Source: Roseateles chitinivorans
Lineage (GTDB): Bacteria > Pseudomonadota > Gammaproteobacteria > Burkholderiales > Burkholderiaceae_C
Length of the DNA stretch: 40,453 nucleotides
Assembly: GCF_002761755.1 (NCBI RefSeq)
Contig: NZ_PEOG01000053.1
Coordinates: 1 to 40,453 of the forward strand
Direction of reading: 5' to 3'
The translations under genes were made by a program, and so were the position numbers. Below are positions 1 to 8,202 of the stretch, in pieces (positions within the stretch are counted from its first letter, which is position 1; each line of letters starts with the position of its first letter). The notes under the pieces are model-generated. The model ran no database searches, was not told the DNA's origin, and saw only the letters and a program-made list of their open reading frames with translations.

Positions 1-624
1 GCCGCGGTCGCCGCCGGGGCGCCGCTGGAAGCGGCCGCGCAGACCCCGTCGCGCCCCGGCGCGCGCCCTCAGGAGAACCTCGTGGCCACCACCCGCGTGA
101 CGCTCGACGTCAACGGCCAGTCCCACACGCTGGACGTCGACAACCGCACCTCGCTGCTGGACCTGCTGCGCGAGCATCTGCGGCTCACCGGCACCAAGAA
201 GGGCTGCGACCACGGCCAGTGCGGCGCCTGCACCGTCCATCTCGACGGCCGGCGCGTCAACGCCTGCCTGACGTTGGCGGTCATGCACCAGGGCGCCCGG
301 GTCGTCACCATCGAGGGCCTGGGCACGCCGGAGCGGCTGCATCCGATGCAGGCGGCCTTCGTGCGGCATGACGGCTACCAGTGCGGCTACTGCACGCCGG
401 GCCAGATCTGCTCCGCGGTCGCGGTGCTCGACGAGATCAAGGCCGGCCTGCCCAGCCACGTCACGCCCGACCTCCAGGCTCGCCCGCTGCTGTCCATCGA
501 CGAACTGCGCGAGCGCATGAGCGGCAACCTGTGCCGCTGCGGCGCCTACTCCAACATCATCGACGCGATGGCCGAGGTGGCCGGCGTCCCCGTGCCGGGC
601 GCCGGCGACCGGAGGCCCGCATGA
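1..624 (+). CDS. paoA: Aldehyde oxidoreductase iron-sulfur subunit PaoA (5' end outside window)
   Basis: This is the [2Fe-2S] subunit of a PaoABC-type periplasmic aldehyde oxidoreductase (xanthine oxidase family). It passes electrons from the molybdenum site to FAD. Cluster I cysteines lie in GCDHGQCGACTVHLDG plus a later Cys; cluster II cysteines lie in QCGYCTPGQ and NLCRCGAY. The frame is open from base 1, and the residues before the GTG at 82 (Ala-rich, then PSRPGARPQENL) look like the end of a Tat signal and linker, as in E. coli PaoA. The true start therefore probably lies upstream of the window, and the GTG at 82 is likely an internal codon. It overlaps paoB by ATGA, so the three subunits are translationally coupled. 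The subunit assignment is firm; export by Tat is inferred from the family and the visible linker. Confidence 0.9.
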   Translation, partial: AAVAAGAPLEAAAQTPSRPGARPQENLVATTRVTLDVNGQSHTLDVDNRTSLLDLLREHLRLTGTKKGCDHGQCGACTVHLDGRRVNACLTLAVMHQGARVVTIEGLGTPERLHPMQAAFVRHDGYQCGYCTPGQICSAVAVLDEIKAGLPSHVTPDLQARPLLSIDELRERMSGNLCRCGAYSNIIDAMAEVAGVPVPGAGDRRPA

Positions 625-1589
625 AGCCGTTCACCTACGAGCGCGCCACCTCGCCCGCCGCCGCGGTCGCCGCCGCGGCCGCGCGGCCCGGCACGCGCTT
701 CATCGCCGGCGGCACCAACCTGCTCGACCTGATGAAGCTGCAGATCGAGGCGCCCGTCCATCTGGTCGACGTCAACGGCCTGGGCCTGGACCGGATCGAG
801 CCGACGCCCGAAGGCGGCCTGCGCATCGGCGCGCTGGTGCGCAACACCGACCTGGCGGCGGATGCCCGGGTGCGGCGCGACTACGGCGTGCTGTCGCGCG
901 CCTTGCTGGCCGGTGCCTCCGGCCAGTTGCGCAACCGCGCGACGACCGCCGGCAACCTGTTGCAGCGCACCCGCTGCCCCTATTTCTATGACCCGGATCA
1001 GCCCTGCAACAAGCGCCAGCCGGGCAGCGGCTGCCCGGCGATCGCCGGCATGAGCCGGCCGCTGGCGGTGATCGGCGTCAGCGACGCCTGCATCGCCTCG
1101 CATCCGAGCGACATGGCGGTGGCGATGCGGGTGCTCGATGCGACCGTCGAAACCCTGCGTCCCGACGGGCAGGCGCGGCGCATCCCGATCGCCGACTTCC
1201 ATCGCCTGCCGGGCAACACCCCGCACATCGAGACGACGCTCGAGGCCAATGAGCTGATCACCGCGGTCACCTTGCCGCGGCCCCTCGGCGGCACGCAGCT
1301 GTATCACAAGGTGCGGGACCGCGCCTCCTATGCCTTCGCGCTGGTCTCGGTCGCCGCGGTGATCCCGCGCGACGGCGGCGCCACCCGCTTCGCCGTCGGC
1401 GGCATCGCGCCCAAGCCCTGGCGCGTGGAGCGCGCCGAGACGGCGCTGCGCCAGGGCGTGCCGGCCGCCGCGCAGGCCCTGCTGGCCGGCGCGACGCCGA
1501 CCGCGGAGAACGCGTTCAAGCTGCCGCTGGTCGAGCGCACGCTCACCGCCGTCCTGGCACAAGCCCGGCACACCGGGAGGACCGCATGA
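621..1589 (+). CDS. paoB: Aldehyde oxidoreductase FAD-binding subunit PaoB
   Basis: This 322-residue protein is the FAD subunit of the PaoABC complex. The N-terminal FAD site shows FIAGGTNLLDLMK (about residues 30-43), the PCMH-type dinucleotide loop. The stretch around residues 117-142 (RCPYFYD, QPCNKR, GSGCPAI) plus a later DACIASHPSD carries the extra cysteines that bind a [4Fe-4S] cluster in PaoB and not in ordinary xanthine dehydrogenase medium subunits. A CO-dehydrogenase-type C-terminal domain follows. The start is the ATG at 621, preceded by GGAGG at 611-615. It overlaps paoA and paoC by 4 nt each. Confidence 0.9.
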   Translation: MKPFTYERATSPAAAVAAAAARPGTRFIAGGTNLLDLMKLQIEAPVHLVDVNGLGLDRIEPTPEGGLRIGALVRNTDLAADARVRRDYGVLSRALLAGASGQLRNRATTAGNLLQRTRCPYFYDPDQPCNKRQPGSGCPAIAGMSRPLAVIGVSDACIASHPSDMAVAMRVLDATVETLRPDGQARRIPIADFHRLPGNTPHIETTLEANELITAVTLPRPLGGTQLYHKVRDRASYAFALVSVAAVIPRDGGATRFAVGGIAPKPWRVERAETALRQGVPAAAQALLAGATPTAENAFKLPLVERTLTAVLAQARHTGRTA

Positions 1590-3808
1590 AGTTCGACACC
1601 CCCGCCACCACCAACCCGGTCGACCAGCTGCGGATCGTCGGCCAGCCGAGCGACCGCATCGACGGGCCGCGCAAGACCACCGGCACCGCGCCCTATGCCT
1701 ATGAGCGCCACGATGTGGCCAAGGACGCCGCCTACGGCGTCGTCGTCGGCGCGGGCATCGCCAAGGGCCGCATCGCGCGGATCGATGTCCAGGCGGCGGA
1801 AGCCGCGCCCGGCGTGCTCGCCGTCGTGACCGCGCAGAACGCCGGCAAGCTCGGCAAGGGACGGATGAACACCGCCGCGCTGCTGGGCGGACCGGAGATC
1901 GCGCATTACCACCAGGCCATCGCGGTCGTCGTCGCGGAGCGCTTCGAGCAGGCCCGCGCGGCGGCCGCCCTGATCCGCGTCGAGTACGCGCCCGAGGCAG
2001 GCGCCTTCAGCCTGGCGAAGGCCAAGGACCAGGCCCAGCCGCCCAAGGCGGACGACGGCCCCGGCGGCATGCCGCCGGAGACGCGGGTCGGCGATTTCGA
2101 CGGCGCCTTCGCCCGCGCGGCGGTGCGCCTCGACCAGACCTACACGACCCCCGACCAGTCGCACGCGATGATGGAGCCGCATGCGACGCTGGCGGTCTGG
2201 GAAGGCGATCGCCTCACCGTCTGGACCTCCAACCAGATGATCGACTGGGGCCGCGGCGACCTGGCGCGAACCCTGGGCCTGCCCCGCGACAAGGTGCGGC
2301 TGATCTCGCCCTTCATCGGCGGCGGTTTCGGCGGCAAGCTTTTCCTGCGCGCCGACGTGCTGATGGCCGCGCTCGGCGCGAAGGCGGCCGGTCGGCCGGT
2401 CAAGGTGGCGCTGCAGCGGCCGCTGATGATGAACAACACCACGCACCGGCCGGCGACGCTGCAACGGATCCGCATCGGCGCCGGCCGGGACGGCCGCATC
2501 ACCGCGATCGGCCATGAGAGCTGGTCGGGCGACCTGCCCGGCGGCTCGCCCGAAACGGCGGTCGCCCAGACGCGCCTGCTCTACGCGGGCGAACACCGCA
2601 TGACCGCGATGAAGCTGGCGGTGCTGGACCTGCCCGAAGGCAACGCGATGCGCGCGCCGGGCGAGGCACCCGGCCTGATGGCGCTGGAGATCGCGATCGA
2701 CGAGATGGCCGAGCAACTGCGCATGGACCCGATCCAGTTCCGGCTGCTCAACGACACGCAGGTCGATCCGGAGAAGCCGGACCGGCCGTTCTCCCAGCGC
2801 CGGCTGGGCGAATGCCTGCGCACCGGGGCCGAGCGCTTCGGCTGGAACCGGCGCACCCCGCCGGGCCAGCGGCGCGAGGGCCCCGGCGGTCGCTGGCTGA
2901 TCGGGATGGGCGTGGCGGCGGCCTTCCGCAACAACCTCGTGATGAAGTCGGCCGCGCGCGTGCGCCTGGACCGCCGCGGTGTCGTCACCGTCGAGACCGA
3001 CATGACCGACATCGGCACCGGCAGCTACACCATCCTGGCGCAGACCGCGGCCGAGATGATGGGCGTCGGGCTGGACCAGGTGGTGGTGCGCCTGGGCGAC
3101 TCGGCGCTGCCGGTGTCGGCCGGCTCGGGCGGCCAGTGGGGCGGCAACAGCTCGGCCTCCGGCGTCTACGCCGCCTGCGTCGCGCTGCGCGAGGCCGTCG
3201 CCCGGAAAGCCGGCATCGACGTCAAGGATGCGGTCTTCGCTGACGGCCAGGTGCGCGGCGGCGGACGCAGCCTGTCGCTGGGCGAGGTCGCCGGCGCCGA
3301 AGGCCTCGCGGCCGAGGACCGGATCGAGTTCGGCGACCTCGACAAGAAGTACCAGCAGTCCACTTTCGGCGGCCACTTCTGCGAGGTCGCCGTCGACGCC
3401 TACACCGGCGAGGTGCGCGTGCGCCGGATGCTGGCGGTCTGCGCCGCCGGGCGCATTCTCAATCCGAAGACGGCGCGCAGCCAGGTGATCGGCGCGATGA
3501 CCATGGGCGTGGGCGCGGCGCTGATGGAGGCGCTGCATGTCGACGAGCGCCGCGGCTTCTTCGTCAACCATGACCTGGCCGGCTATGAGGTGCCGGCGCA
3601 TGCGGACATCCCTCACCAGGAAGTGATCTTCCTCGACGAGACCGACCCGCTCTCGTCGCCGCTCAAGGCCAAGGGCGTCGGAGAGCTGGGCATCTGCGGT
3701 GTCGCGGCGGCGGTGGCCAATGCCATCCACAACGCCACCGGCGTCCGGATCCGCGACTATCCGATCACGCTGGACAAGCTGCTCAAGGACCTGCCGAAGC
3801 CGGCCTGA
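1586..3808 (+). CDS. paoC: Aldehyde oxidoreductase molybdenum-binding subunit PaoC
   Basis: This 740-residue large catalytic subunit is close to the E. coli PaoC length. It binds a molybdenum cofactor (a cytosine dinucleotide form in the family) and oxidises a range of aldehydes to acids. Visible motifs are IGGGFGGK near residue 250, RAPGEAPGL near 356 (cofactor and substrate pocket), GSGGQWGGNSSASG near 514-527, and KGVGELGICG near the C-terminus, which holds the catalytic glutamate. The start at 1586 has GGGAGG just upstream and overlaps the paoB stop by ATGA. A PaoD-type maturation chaperone, often the fourth gene, does not follow: the next gene is on the other strand. Confidence 0.92.
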   Translation: MKFDTPATTNPVDQLRIVGQPSDRIDGPRKTTGTAPYAYERHDVAKDAAYGVVVGAGIAKGRIARIDVQAAEAAPGVLAVVTAQNAGKLGKGRMNTAALLGGPEIAHYHQAIAVVVAERFEQARAAAALIRVEYAPEAGAFSLAKAKDQAQPPKADDGPGGMPPETRVGDFDGAFARAAVRLDQTYTTPDQSHAMMEPHATLAVWEGDRLTVWTSNQMIDWGRGDLARTLGLPRDKVRLISPFIGGGFGGKLFLRADVLMAALGAKAAGRPVKVALQRPLMMNNTTHRPATLQRIRIGAGRDGRITAIGHESWSGDLPGGSPETAVAQTRLLYAGEHRMTAMKLAVLDLPEGNAMRAPGEAPGLMALEIAIDEMAEQLRMDPIQFRLLNDTQVDPEKPDRPFSQRRLGECLRTGAERFGWNRRTPPGQRREGPGGRWLIGMGVAAAFRNNLVMKSAARVRLDRRGVVTVETDMTDIGTGSYTILAQTAAEMMGVGLDQVVVRLGDSALPVSAGSGGQWGGNSSASGVYAACVALREAVARKAGIDVKDAVFADGQVRGGGRSLSLGEVAGAEGLAAEDRIEFGDLDKKYQQSTFGGHFCEVAVDAYTGEVRVRRMLAVCAAGRILNPKTARSQVIGAMTMGVGAALMEALHVDERRGFFVNHDLAGYEVPAHADIPHQEVIFLDETDPLSSPLKAKGVGELGICGVAAAVANAIHNATGVRIRDYPITLDKLLKDLPKPA

Positions 3809-3844
3809 CGCCGCGCCGCCGGGCGCCCGCGGGTCCGTCGGCGA

Positions 3845-3872
3845 TCAGCAGTCATCGCTCAGCGGTCAGCGC
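3845..3872. repeat. Imperfect 7-bp tandem repeat, four units
   Basis: Four successive heptamers of the form TCAGCNG/TCATCGC run from 3845 to 3872. They include the stop codon of the minus-strand kinase gene (TGA at 3868-3866) and fill much of the 57-bp gap between the convergent paoC and kinase genes. No convincing intrinsic terminator was seen here. The repeat is short and may be chance. Confidence 0.35.
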
Positions 3873-6151
3873 TCGCCCGGCGTCAGGTCCGCCGGCGAGC
3901 GGGTCGGGTTCATCGCCTCGGCGAGCACGGCCGCCAGGCCGTCGATGTCATAGGGCTTGGGCACCAGCGGCACATTGGGCGCCTCCTCGATGCGCACCGG
4001 GTGACCGCTGGCCAGCACCACCGGCAGCGTCGGCTTGAGCACCTTCAAGGTCCGCACCAGGTCGACGCCGCTGCGCGCGCCGGGCATGACGATGTCGGTC
4101 AGCACCACATCGGCGGCCAGGCCGGCACGCAGCTGGTCCAGCGCATGGTCGGCCGTCGGCGCGGTCTTGACGGTGAAGCCGCGCTCCTCCAGCGCCTGCG
4201 CGGTGAGCTCCCGCACCGAGGGCTCGTCCTCGACCAGCAGCACCGTGCCCGCATGGCGCCGCTCCGCGGCCCGGTCGGCAGGGACCGGCGATGCCGCCTC
4301 TTCCATCCGCCCGTGGGAGCGCGGCAGCCACAGCGTCACTTCGGTGCCCAGCCCGATCTTGCTGACGATGCCGGCGGTGCCGCCCGCCGACCGCGCCAGC
4401 GCATACACCTGGGCCAGCCCCAGGCCGGTCCCCTGCCCCACCGGCTTGGTCGTGAAGAAGGGCTCGAAGGCGCGCTCCATCTGCTCCTGCGTCATGCCGT
4501 CGCCGGTGTCGCGGACCGCGATCGCGACGTACTCGCCCGGCTGCAGCTCCGGCGCCAGGCCGACCGGATCGCCTTCCGCCAGCACCCGGTTGCGGGCCGA
4601 CACCGTCAGCGTGCCGCGCCCCTGCATCGCGTCGCGCGCGTTCAGCGCGAGATTCAGCACCGCCAGCTCGAGCTGGACCGGATCGGTGCGCACCGGCCAG
4701 AGCGTCTCGTCGATCGCCAGCGCGACCTCGACCGCGCTGCCCACCGCGCCGCTGGCCAGCGCCATCAGCTCGGGCAATTGGCGGCGCAGGTCGATGACGG
4801 TCTCATGACCCACCTGCTGACGACCGAAGGCCAGCAGCTGCCGCGTCAGCTGCGCGGCCCGGGAGGTGGCGCGCTGGCAGGCCTCCAGCGCGCTGTCGGC
4901 GCGCGGATCGCTGCTCAGCCGGCGGGCCAGCTGCAGCCCGGTGGTCATCGTCTGCAGCAGATTGTTGAAGTCATGCGCGATGCCGCCGGTCAACCGGCCC
5001 AGCGCCTCCAGCTTCTGGCTGCGCAGCACCGTCTGCTGCGCATTGCGGGTCTGGGCGACGGCGGCGTCGACCTCTTCGCGCAGGCGCTGCTCGCTGCTCG
5101 CCCGCTCGCGGCTGGCCACGGCCAGGGCGCGCTGAACGATGTCGATCTCGTCGATGCCGCTGCGGACCTCCTCGAGCGTGCCGCCACCGCCCAGGCGGAT
5201 GGCGTCCTTGCGCAGGCGACGCAGCGGCTCGGCGATCGCGCGGCTCATGCGCCGCGCCAGCACCAGCGCCAGCACGATGAAGACCAGCGACAGCGCCAGC
5301 ATCATCGCGAACGCGGCCCAGGCGCTTTTGGCCAGCTCCGCCTGGCTCAGGCCGATCAGCACCACCCAGCCGGAGTCCGGCGCCCGGCTGAAGGCGGTGA
5401 AGACCGGTTCGCCGTCGAGCGTGCGCAGGTCCACGACGCCCCGGTCGGCGCGGGCCAGCGCGTCCAGCATGTCCGGGCTGGCACGCTGCCCGACACGGCG
5501 TTCCGGCTCGCGGGTACGGGCGACGACGATGCCCTGGCCGTCCAGCACCACCCCCAGCCAGCCCTCGGGCAGCGGCTGCTGGCGGAAGATCTGCTGCATC
5601 TCGCCGACGGGACTGCCCAGGCCGAGGAACATCGCCTCGCCGGCGACGCTCACCGGCACGCGCACCGCGAAGCTGGGCCGCCGGTCGACCGGGCTGACAT
5701 GGAGGTTGGAAACCATCAGCCGGCGGCGCGTGTCGACGCGGCCCGGGAAGGCCTCGGCCGGCGGCAGCGGCTGCCCCCAGGCGACCCGGGTGTTGAGCAG
5801 TTGCCGGCCGTCCTGCGTGGTCAGCACGATGGTGCTGGGCGAGCCGGCCACGAGCCGCGCGGCCTCCTTGTGGAACTGCGCCAGCCGGCCCTCGGCCAGG
5901 CTCGGCGACACGCTCAGGGCCTGCAGCAGCGCGGTCCGCACCGCCAGCTCGCGGTCGGTGACCAGGCTCAGCGCCTCGGCGGTCTCGGTCGCGGCCGCGA
6001 CCGCCGCGCGACGCTCGGTGTGGAACACCGCCATGCCCGCGATGACCGAGAGCAGCAGCGTCGGCAGCACGATCAGCCAGACCATGGCGCGCAACTTGCC
6101 GCTGACGGACCCGGCGCGCGGCGCGGTGAGGGTCGGTGTCCGGTCGGGCAT
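3866..6151 (-). CDS. Membrane hybrid sensor histidine kinase (sensor-HAMP-HisKA-HATPase-REC)
   Basis: A 761-residue inner-membrane sensor kinase. Transmembrane helices at about residues 23-42 and 278-299 flank a periplasmic Cache-like sensor domain. A HAMP-like linker and short coiled coil (300-375) follow. The kinase core shows the H-box GGIAHDFNNLLQ (His393), N-box LNLALNARDAM (Asn500/Asn504), G1 box RDTGDGM (Asp548) and GQGTGLGLAQVYALA. A C-terminal receiver (636-750) has phospho-acceptor Asp686 in LTDIVMPG and the Lys in VPKPYD. HDFNN is typical of the HWE/NtrB-like hybrid kinases that feed a separate regulator. It is divergent from the OmpR-type regulator at 6248 with 96 bp between them, a plausible partner. 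The ATG at 6151 was chosen because it just precedes the first membrane helix; no strong ribosome site is visible. Confidence 0.88.
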   Translation of the reverse strand: MPDRTPTLTAPRAGSVSGKLRAMVWLIVLPTLLLSVIAGMAVFHTERRAAVAAATETAEALSLVTDRELAVRTALLQALSVSPSLAEGRLAQFHKEAARLVAGSPSTIVLTTQDGRQLLNTRVAWGQPLPPAEAFPGRVDTRRRLMVSNLHVSPVDRRPSFAVRVPVSVAGEAMFLGLGSPVGEMQQIFRQQPLPEGWLGVVLDGQGIVVARTREPERRVGQRASPDMLDALARADRGVVDLRTLDGEPVFTAFSRAPDSGWVVLIGLSQAELAKSAWAAFAMMLALSLVFIVLALVLARRMSRAIAEPLRRLRKDAIRLGGGGTLEEVRSGIDEIDIVQRALAVASRERASSEQRLREEVDAAVAQTRNAQQTVLRSQKLEALGRLTGGIAHDFNNLLQTMTTGLQLARRLSSDPRADSALEACQRATSRAAQLTRQLLAFGRQQVGHETVIDLRRQLPELMALASGAVGSAVEVALAIDETLWPVRTDPVQLELAVLNLALNARDAMQGRGTLTVSARNRVLAEGDPVGLAPELQPGEYVAIAVRDTGDGMTQEQMERAFEPFFTTKPVGQGTGLGLAQVYALARSAGGTAGIVSKIGLGTEVTLWLPRSHGRMEEAASPVPADRAAERRHAGTVLLVEDEPSVRELTAQALEERGFTVKTAPTADHALDQLRAGLAADVVLTDIVMPGARSGVDLVRTLKVLKPTLPVVLASGHPVRIEEAPNVPLVPKPYDIDGLAAVLAEAMNPTRSPADLTPGER

Positions 6152-6247
6152 GGTGCGCGATTCTAGGCGCGGGCTCGCGTACTTGACGGTGTCCTCACAC
6201 CCCCGATCCGGGGCCGCGCGACCCACGACCTGCCAGGGAGGGCGGCA

Positions 6248-6940
6248 ATGAAACTGCTCGTCATCGAGGACGAGGACAAGCTCGGCGAATACCTGCGCGG
6301 CGGCCTCACGCAGGAGGGCTTCGTCGTCGACCTGGTGCGCGACGGCGTCGACGGTCTGCACCAGGCCAGCGAGGGCGCCTACGACCTGGTGCTGCTGGAC
6401 GGCGTGCTGCCGGGCATCGACGGCCTGGCCGTGCTGGCCGCGCTGCGCCAGCAGGACCACACCCGCACGCTGCCGGTGCTGATGCTGACGGCCCGGGCCG
6501 AGGTCGAGGACCGGGTCCGCGGCCTGCAGGCCGGCGCCGACGACTACCTGGTCAAGCCCTTCGCCTTCTCCGAACTGGTGGCCCGCATCCAGGCGCTGCT
6601 GCGGCGGGCCAGCGCCACGCCGGTGGCCGAGGCCACCGTGCTGAAGCTGGCGGACCTGGAGGTCGACCTGCTGCGCCGCAAGGCGCACCGGGCCGGCCAG
6701 CGGCTGGACCTGACGCCCAAGGAGTTCAGCCTGCTGACGCTGCTGCTGCGACGCCAGGGCCAGGTCTTGTCCCGGACCGAGCTCGCCGAGCAGGTCTGGG
6801 ACATGAACTTCGACAGCGGCACCAATGTCGTCGAGGTCGCGGTGCGGCGGCTGAGGACCAAGCTGGACCGGCCCTTCGACGCGCCGCTGCTGCACACGGT
6901 GCGCGGGATGGGCTACGTGCTGGAGACGCGCGAGGCCTGA
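6248..6940 (+). CDS. OmpR/PhoB-family response regulator, heavy-metal-regulator type
   Basis: A 230-residue two-domain regulator. The receiver (1-118) has the acidic pair ED, phospho-acceptor Asp51 in LVLLDGVLPG, and the Lys in DDYLVKPFAF. The C-terminal winged helix (about 130-225) has LTPKEFSLLTLLLRR and the recognition region TNVVEVAVRRLRTKL. The sequence resembles the CusR/CopR/IrlR branch, but no heavy-metal sensor kinase or efflux genes are present. The nearest kinase is the divergent hybrid kinase at 3866-6151. A strong ribosome site (GGGAGG at 6236-6241) precedes the ATG. Its 3' end overlaps the convergent SGNH gene by 28 bp. Confidence 0.9.
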   Translation: MKLLVIEDEDKLGEYLRGGLTQEGFVVDLVRDGVDGLHQASEGAYDLVLLDGVLPGIDGLAVLAALRQQDHTRTLPVLMLTARAEVEDRVRGLQAGADDYLVKPFAFSELVARIQALLRRASATPVAEATVLKLADLEVDLLRRKAHRAGQRLDLTPKEFSLLTLLLRRQGQVLSRTELAEQVWDMNFDSGTNVVEVAVRRLRTKLDRPFDAPLLHTVRGMGYVLETREA

Positions 6941-7866
6941 GCCCGCCGACGCCACCAGGCCAGCACGCCCAGGCCGCCGGCCAGCATCGCCCAGCTCGAC
7001 GGCTCGGGCACCGGCGCCGCCAGCTGCTCGAAGGCCAGCTGCTGCATCGCCGTCGCCTGCGCCTGCGAGATGCCGAGCTGCGCCGCGGCCGTCTCCGCCG
7101 CGCCGAGGCTGCGCGGATCCACGCCGGTGATGCGGCCGAAGATCGTCAGCGCCTCCAGGTAGCTGCCGAAGCGGCTCGCGTGGTAGTTGTCGTTGGCCCA
7201 GAGCTTGACCGTGCCCGGGTCGATGCCGTCATAGGGATTCGTGTCCGCGAAGCCCTGCGCCATCGCCCGGTTCCAGGCCAGGCCGACCGGGATCACGCCG
7301 TCGATGTGATCGGACGCGAGGTCCGCCTGCCGGTAGCCCGCGTCGACGTCCCGCGCCATCTGGTAGATGGACTCGCCGTACCAGGCGCCGCTGGGCAGAT
7401 AGGTCTGGTCGGCGCGCGACCAGGTCGCCATCAGGTTGATCTTCACGTCCGCATTGCGCGCATGCAGCGCATCAGCCAGCAGGCCCGAGTACTGGATCAG
7501 CTTGGCCGGATTGCCGGGATCGGCCGCGTCCAGCGTGCTGTAGCTCTGCAGCACCACGCGGTCCCACGGCTTGTCGATCAACGCCATCTTGGTGTTGTAG
7601 TGCAGGTCCAGGCCGCTGCCCCCGACGGTCTCCAGGCTCACGTCGTAATCCAGCCCCGCCTGCACGGTGAAGGCCTTGAACAGGGCTGGAATGCCGCCGA
7701 TGCCGGTGCCGTTCAGGTCGGTGACCGAGCCCGGGTTGAACTGCATCACCGCCGAGCCCTGCGCGTAGGTGAAGCTGTTGCCGACGAACAGGATGCTCTC
7801 GGCCCGCGCCGCCCCGGCGGACAGCGCCAGCACGACGCCCGCGAGCGGGCAGAAGAATCGATTCAT
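6913..7866 (-). CDS. PEP-CTERM-anchored SGNH/GDSL-type hydrolase
   Basis: A 317-residue exported protein. The signal peptide spans residues 1-22 (ending AARA before ESILFVG). Block I of the SGNH family is seen in LFVGNSFTY, where the Ser would be the nucleophile, and a block V-like NDNYHAS near the C-terminal third supplies the Asp-x-x-His pair. The C-terminus is a textbook PEP-CTERM signal: VPEPSSWAM, a hydrophobic helix, then WWRRR. Such tails are processed by exosortase (EpsH), which is not encoded here. A likely role is an ester- or polysaccharide-active enzyme in the extracellular matrix; the substrate is unknown. The ATG at 7866 follows a GAGGA ribosome site. The 3' end overlaps the OmpR-type regulator gene. 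Confidence 0.8.
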   Translation of the reverse strand: MNRFFCPLAGVVLALSAGAARAESILFVGNSFTYAQGSAVMQFNPGSVTDLNGTGIGGIPALFKAFTVQAGLDYDVSLETVGGSGLDLHYNTKMALIDKPWDRVVLQSYSTLDAADPGNPAKLIQYSGLLADALHARNADVKINLMATWSRADQTYLPSGAWYGESIYQMARDVDAGYRQADLASDHIDGVIPVGLAWNRAMAQGFADTNPYDGIDPGTVKLWANDNYHASRFGSYLEALTIFGRITGVDPRSLGAAETAAAQLGISQAQATAMQQLAFEQLAAPVPEPSSWAMLAGGLGVLAWWRRRAQASRVSST

Positions 7867-8143
7867 GGATGTCGTCCTCGGTGTGGAGTCGTTGAAGCGC
7901 GCCGGCATCGAGGCCGGCGCCTCCCGGTTATAGGAAGCGGGACGCTGTCCGGGAGGGCCTCTCCCTAGATCGCTGTGCGGCTGGCATCTGGAAATCGGTG
8001 CGCCAGCGCACGGAGATGGCGCATGCGGCGTCGTGCGGGCGTCGGCAGGCCGGCGGTCGATGCCGCGCGCCATCAGAAGCCCCCTTCAAGCCGGGGGGCG
8101 ACGCACGCCTTGGCACCAAAAGACACCCCGGTTTACGTCAGGC
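7867..8143. other. Intergenic region between SGNH and Crp-like genes
   Basis: The 336-bp gap between these divergent genes holds no convincing gene. It contains a perfect 8-bp inverted repeat with a 6-nt loop at 7899-7920, in the presumed leader of the SGNH gene. A second, 6-bp repeat lies at 8079-8099. The sigma-54-type promoter of the Crp-like gene is listed separately. Confidence 0.6.
7899..7920 (-). promoter_or_regulatory. Stem-loop in the leader of the SGNH PEP-CTERM gene
   Basis: Arms GCGCCGGC at 7899-7906 and GCCGGCGC at 7913-7920 pair perfectly around the loop ATCGAG. It lies 33-54 nt before the start codon. It could be an operator or an mRNA hairpin. The second PEP-CTERM gene (10010) has a comparable stem-loop in the same place. 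Confidence 0.4.
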
Positions 8144-8159
8144 GGGCACGGTGATTGCC
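8144..8159 (+). promoter_or_regulatory. Sigma-54-type (-24/-12) promoter of the Crp-like gene
   Basis: GGGCACGGTGATTGCC matches TGGCACG-N4-TTGCW except at the first and last bases. The -24 GG is at 8145-8146 and the -12 GC at 8157-8158, 44 nt before the ATG at 8203. A TTG codon at 8155 could be mistaken for a start but is the -12 element. Confidence 0.65.
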
Positions 8160-8202
8160 ATCGTGTTCGGTTGGAACGATGTCCAGTTCCTGGAGCCTGT
8201 TG

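Noticed and set aside
1328..3730. Long minus-strand open frame of 800 codons opposite paoBC
   Set aside because: Composition is His/Arg/Ala-rich without domains; it is a GC-bias shadow of paoB and paoC, which have clear motifs.
4001..6166. 721-codon plus-strand open frame opposite the hybrid kinase
   Set aside because: Low-complexity shadow; the minus strand carries intact kinase and receiver motifs.
6152..6247. CusR-type operator in the regulator-kinase gap
   Set aside because: TTGACGGTGTCCTCACA looks suggestive but no clear palindrome or direct repeat pair could be defined.
8155..8202. Upstream TTG or ATG start for the Crp-like gene
   Set aside because: TTG 8155 is the -12 promoter element; the ATG at 8203 has the better-placed GGAG.
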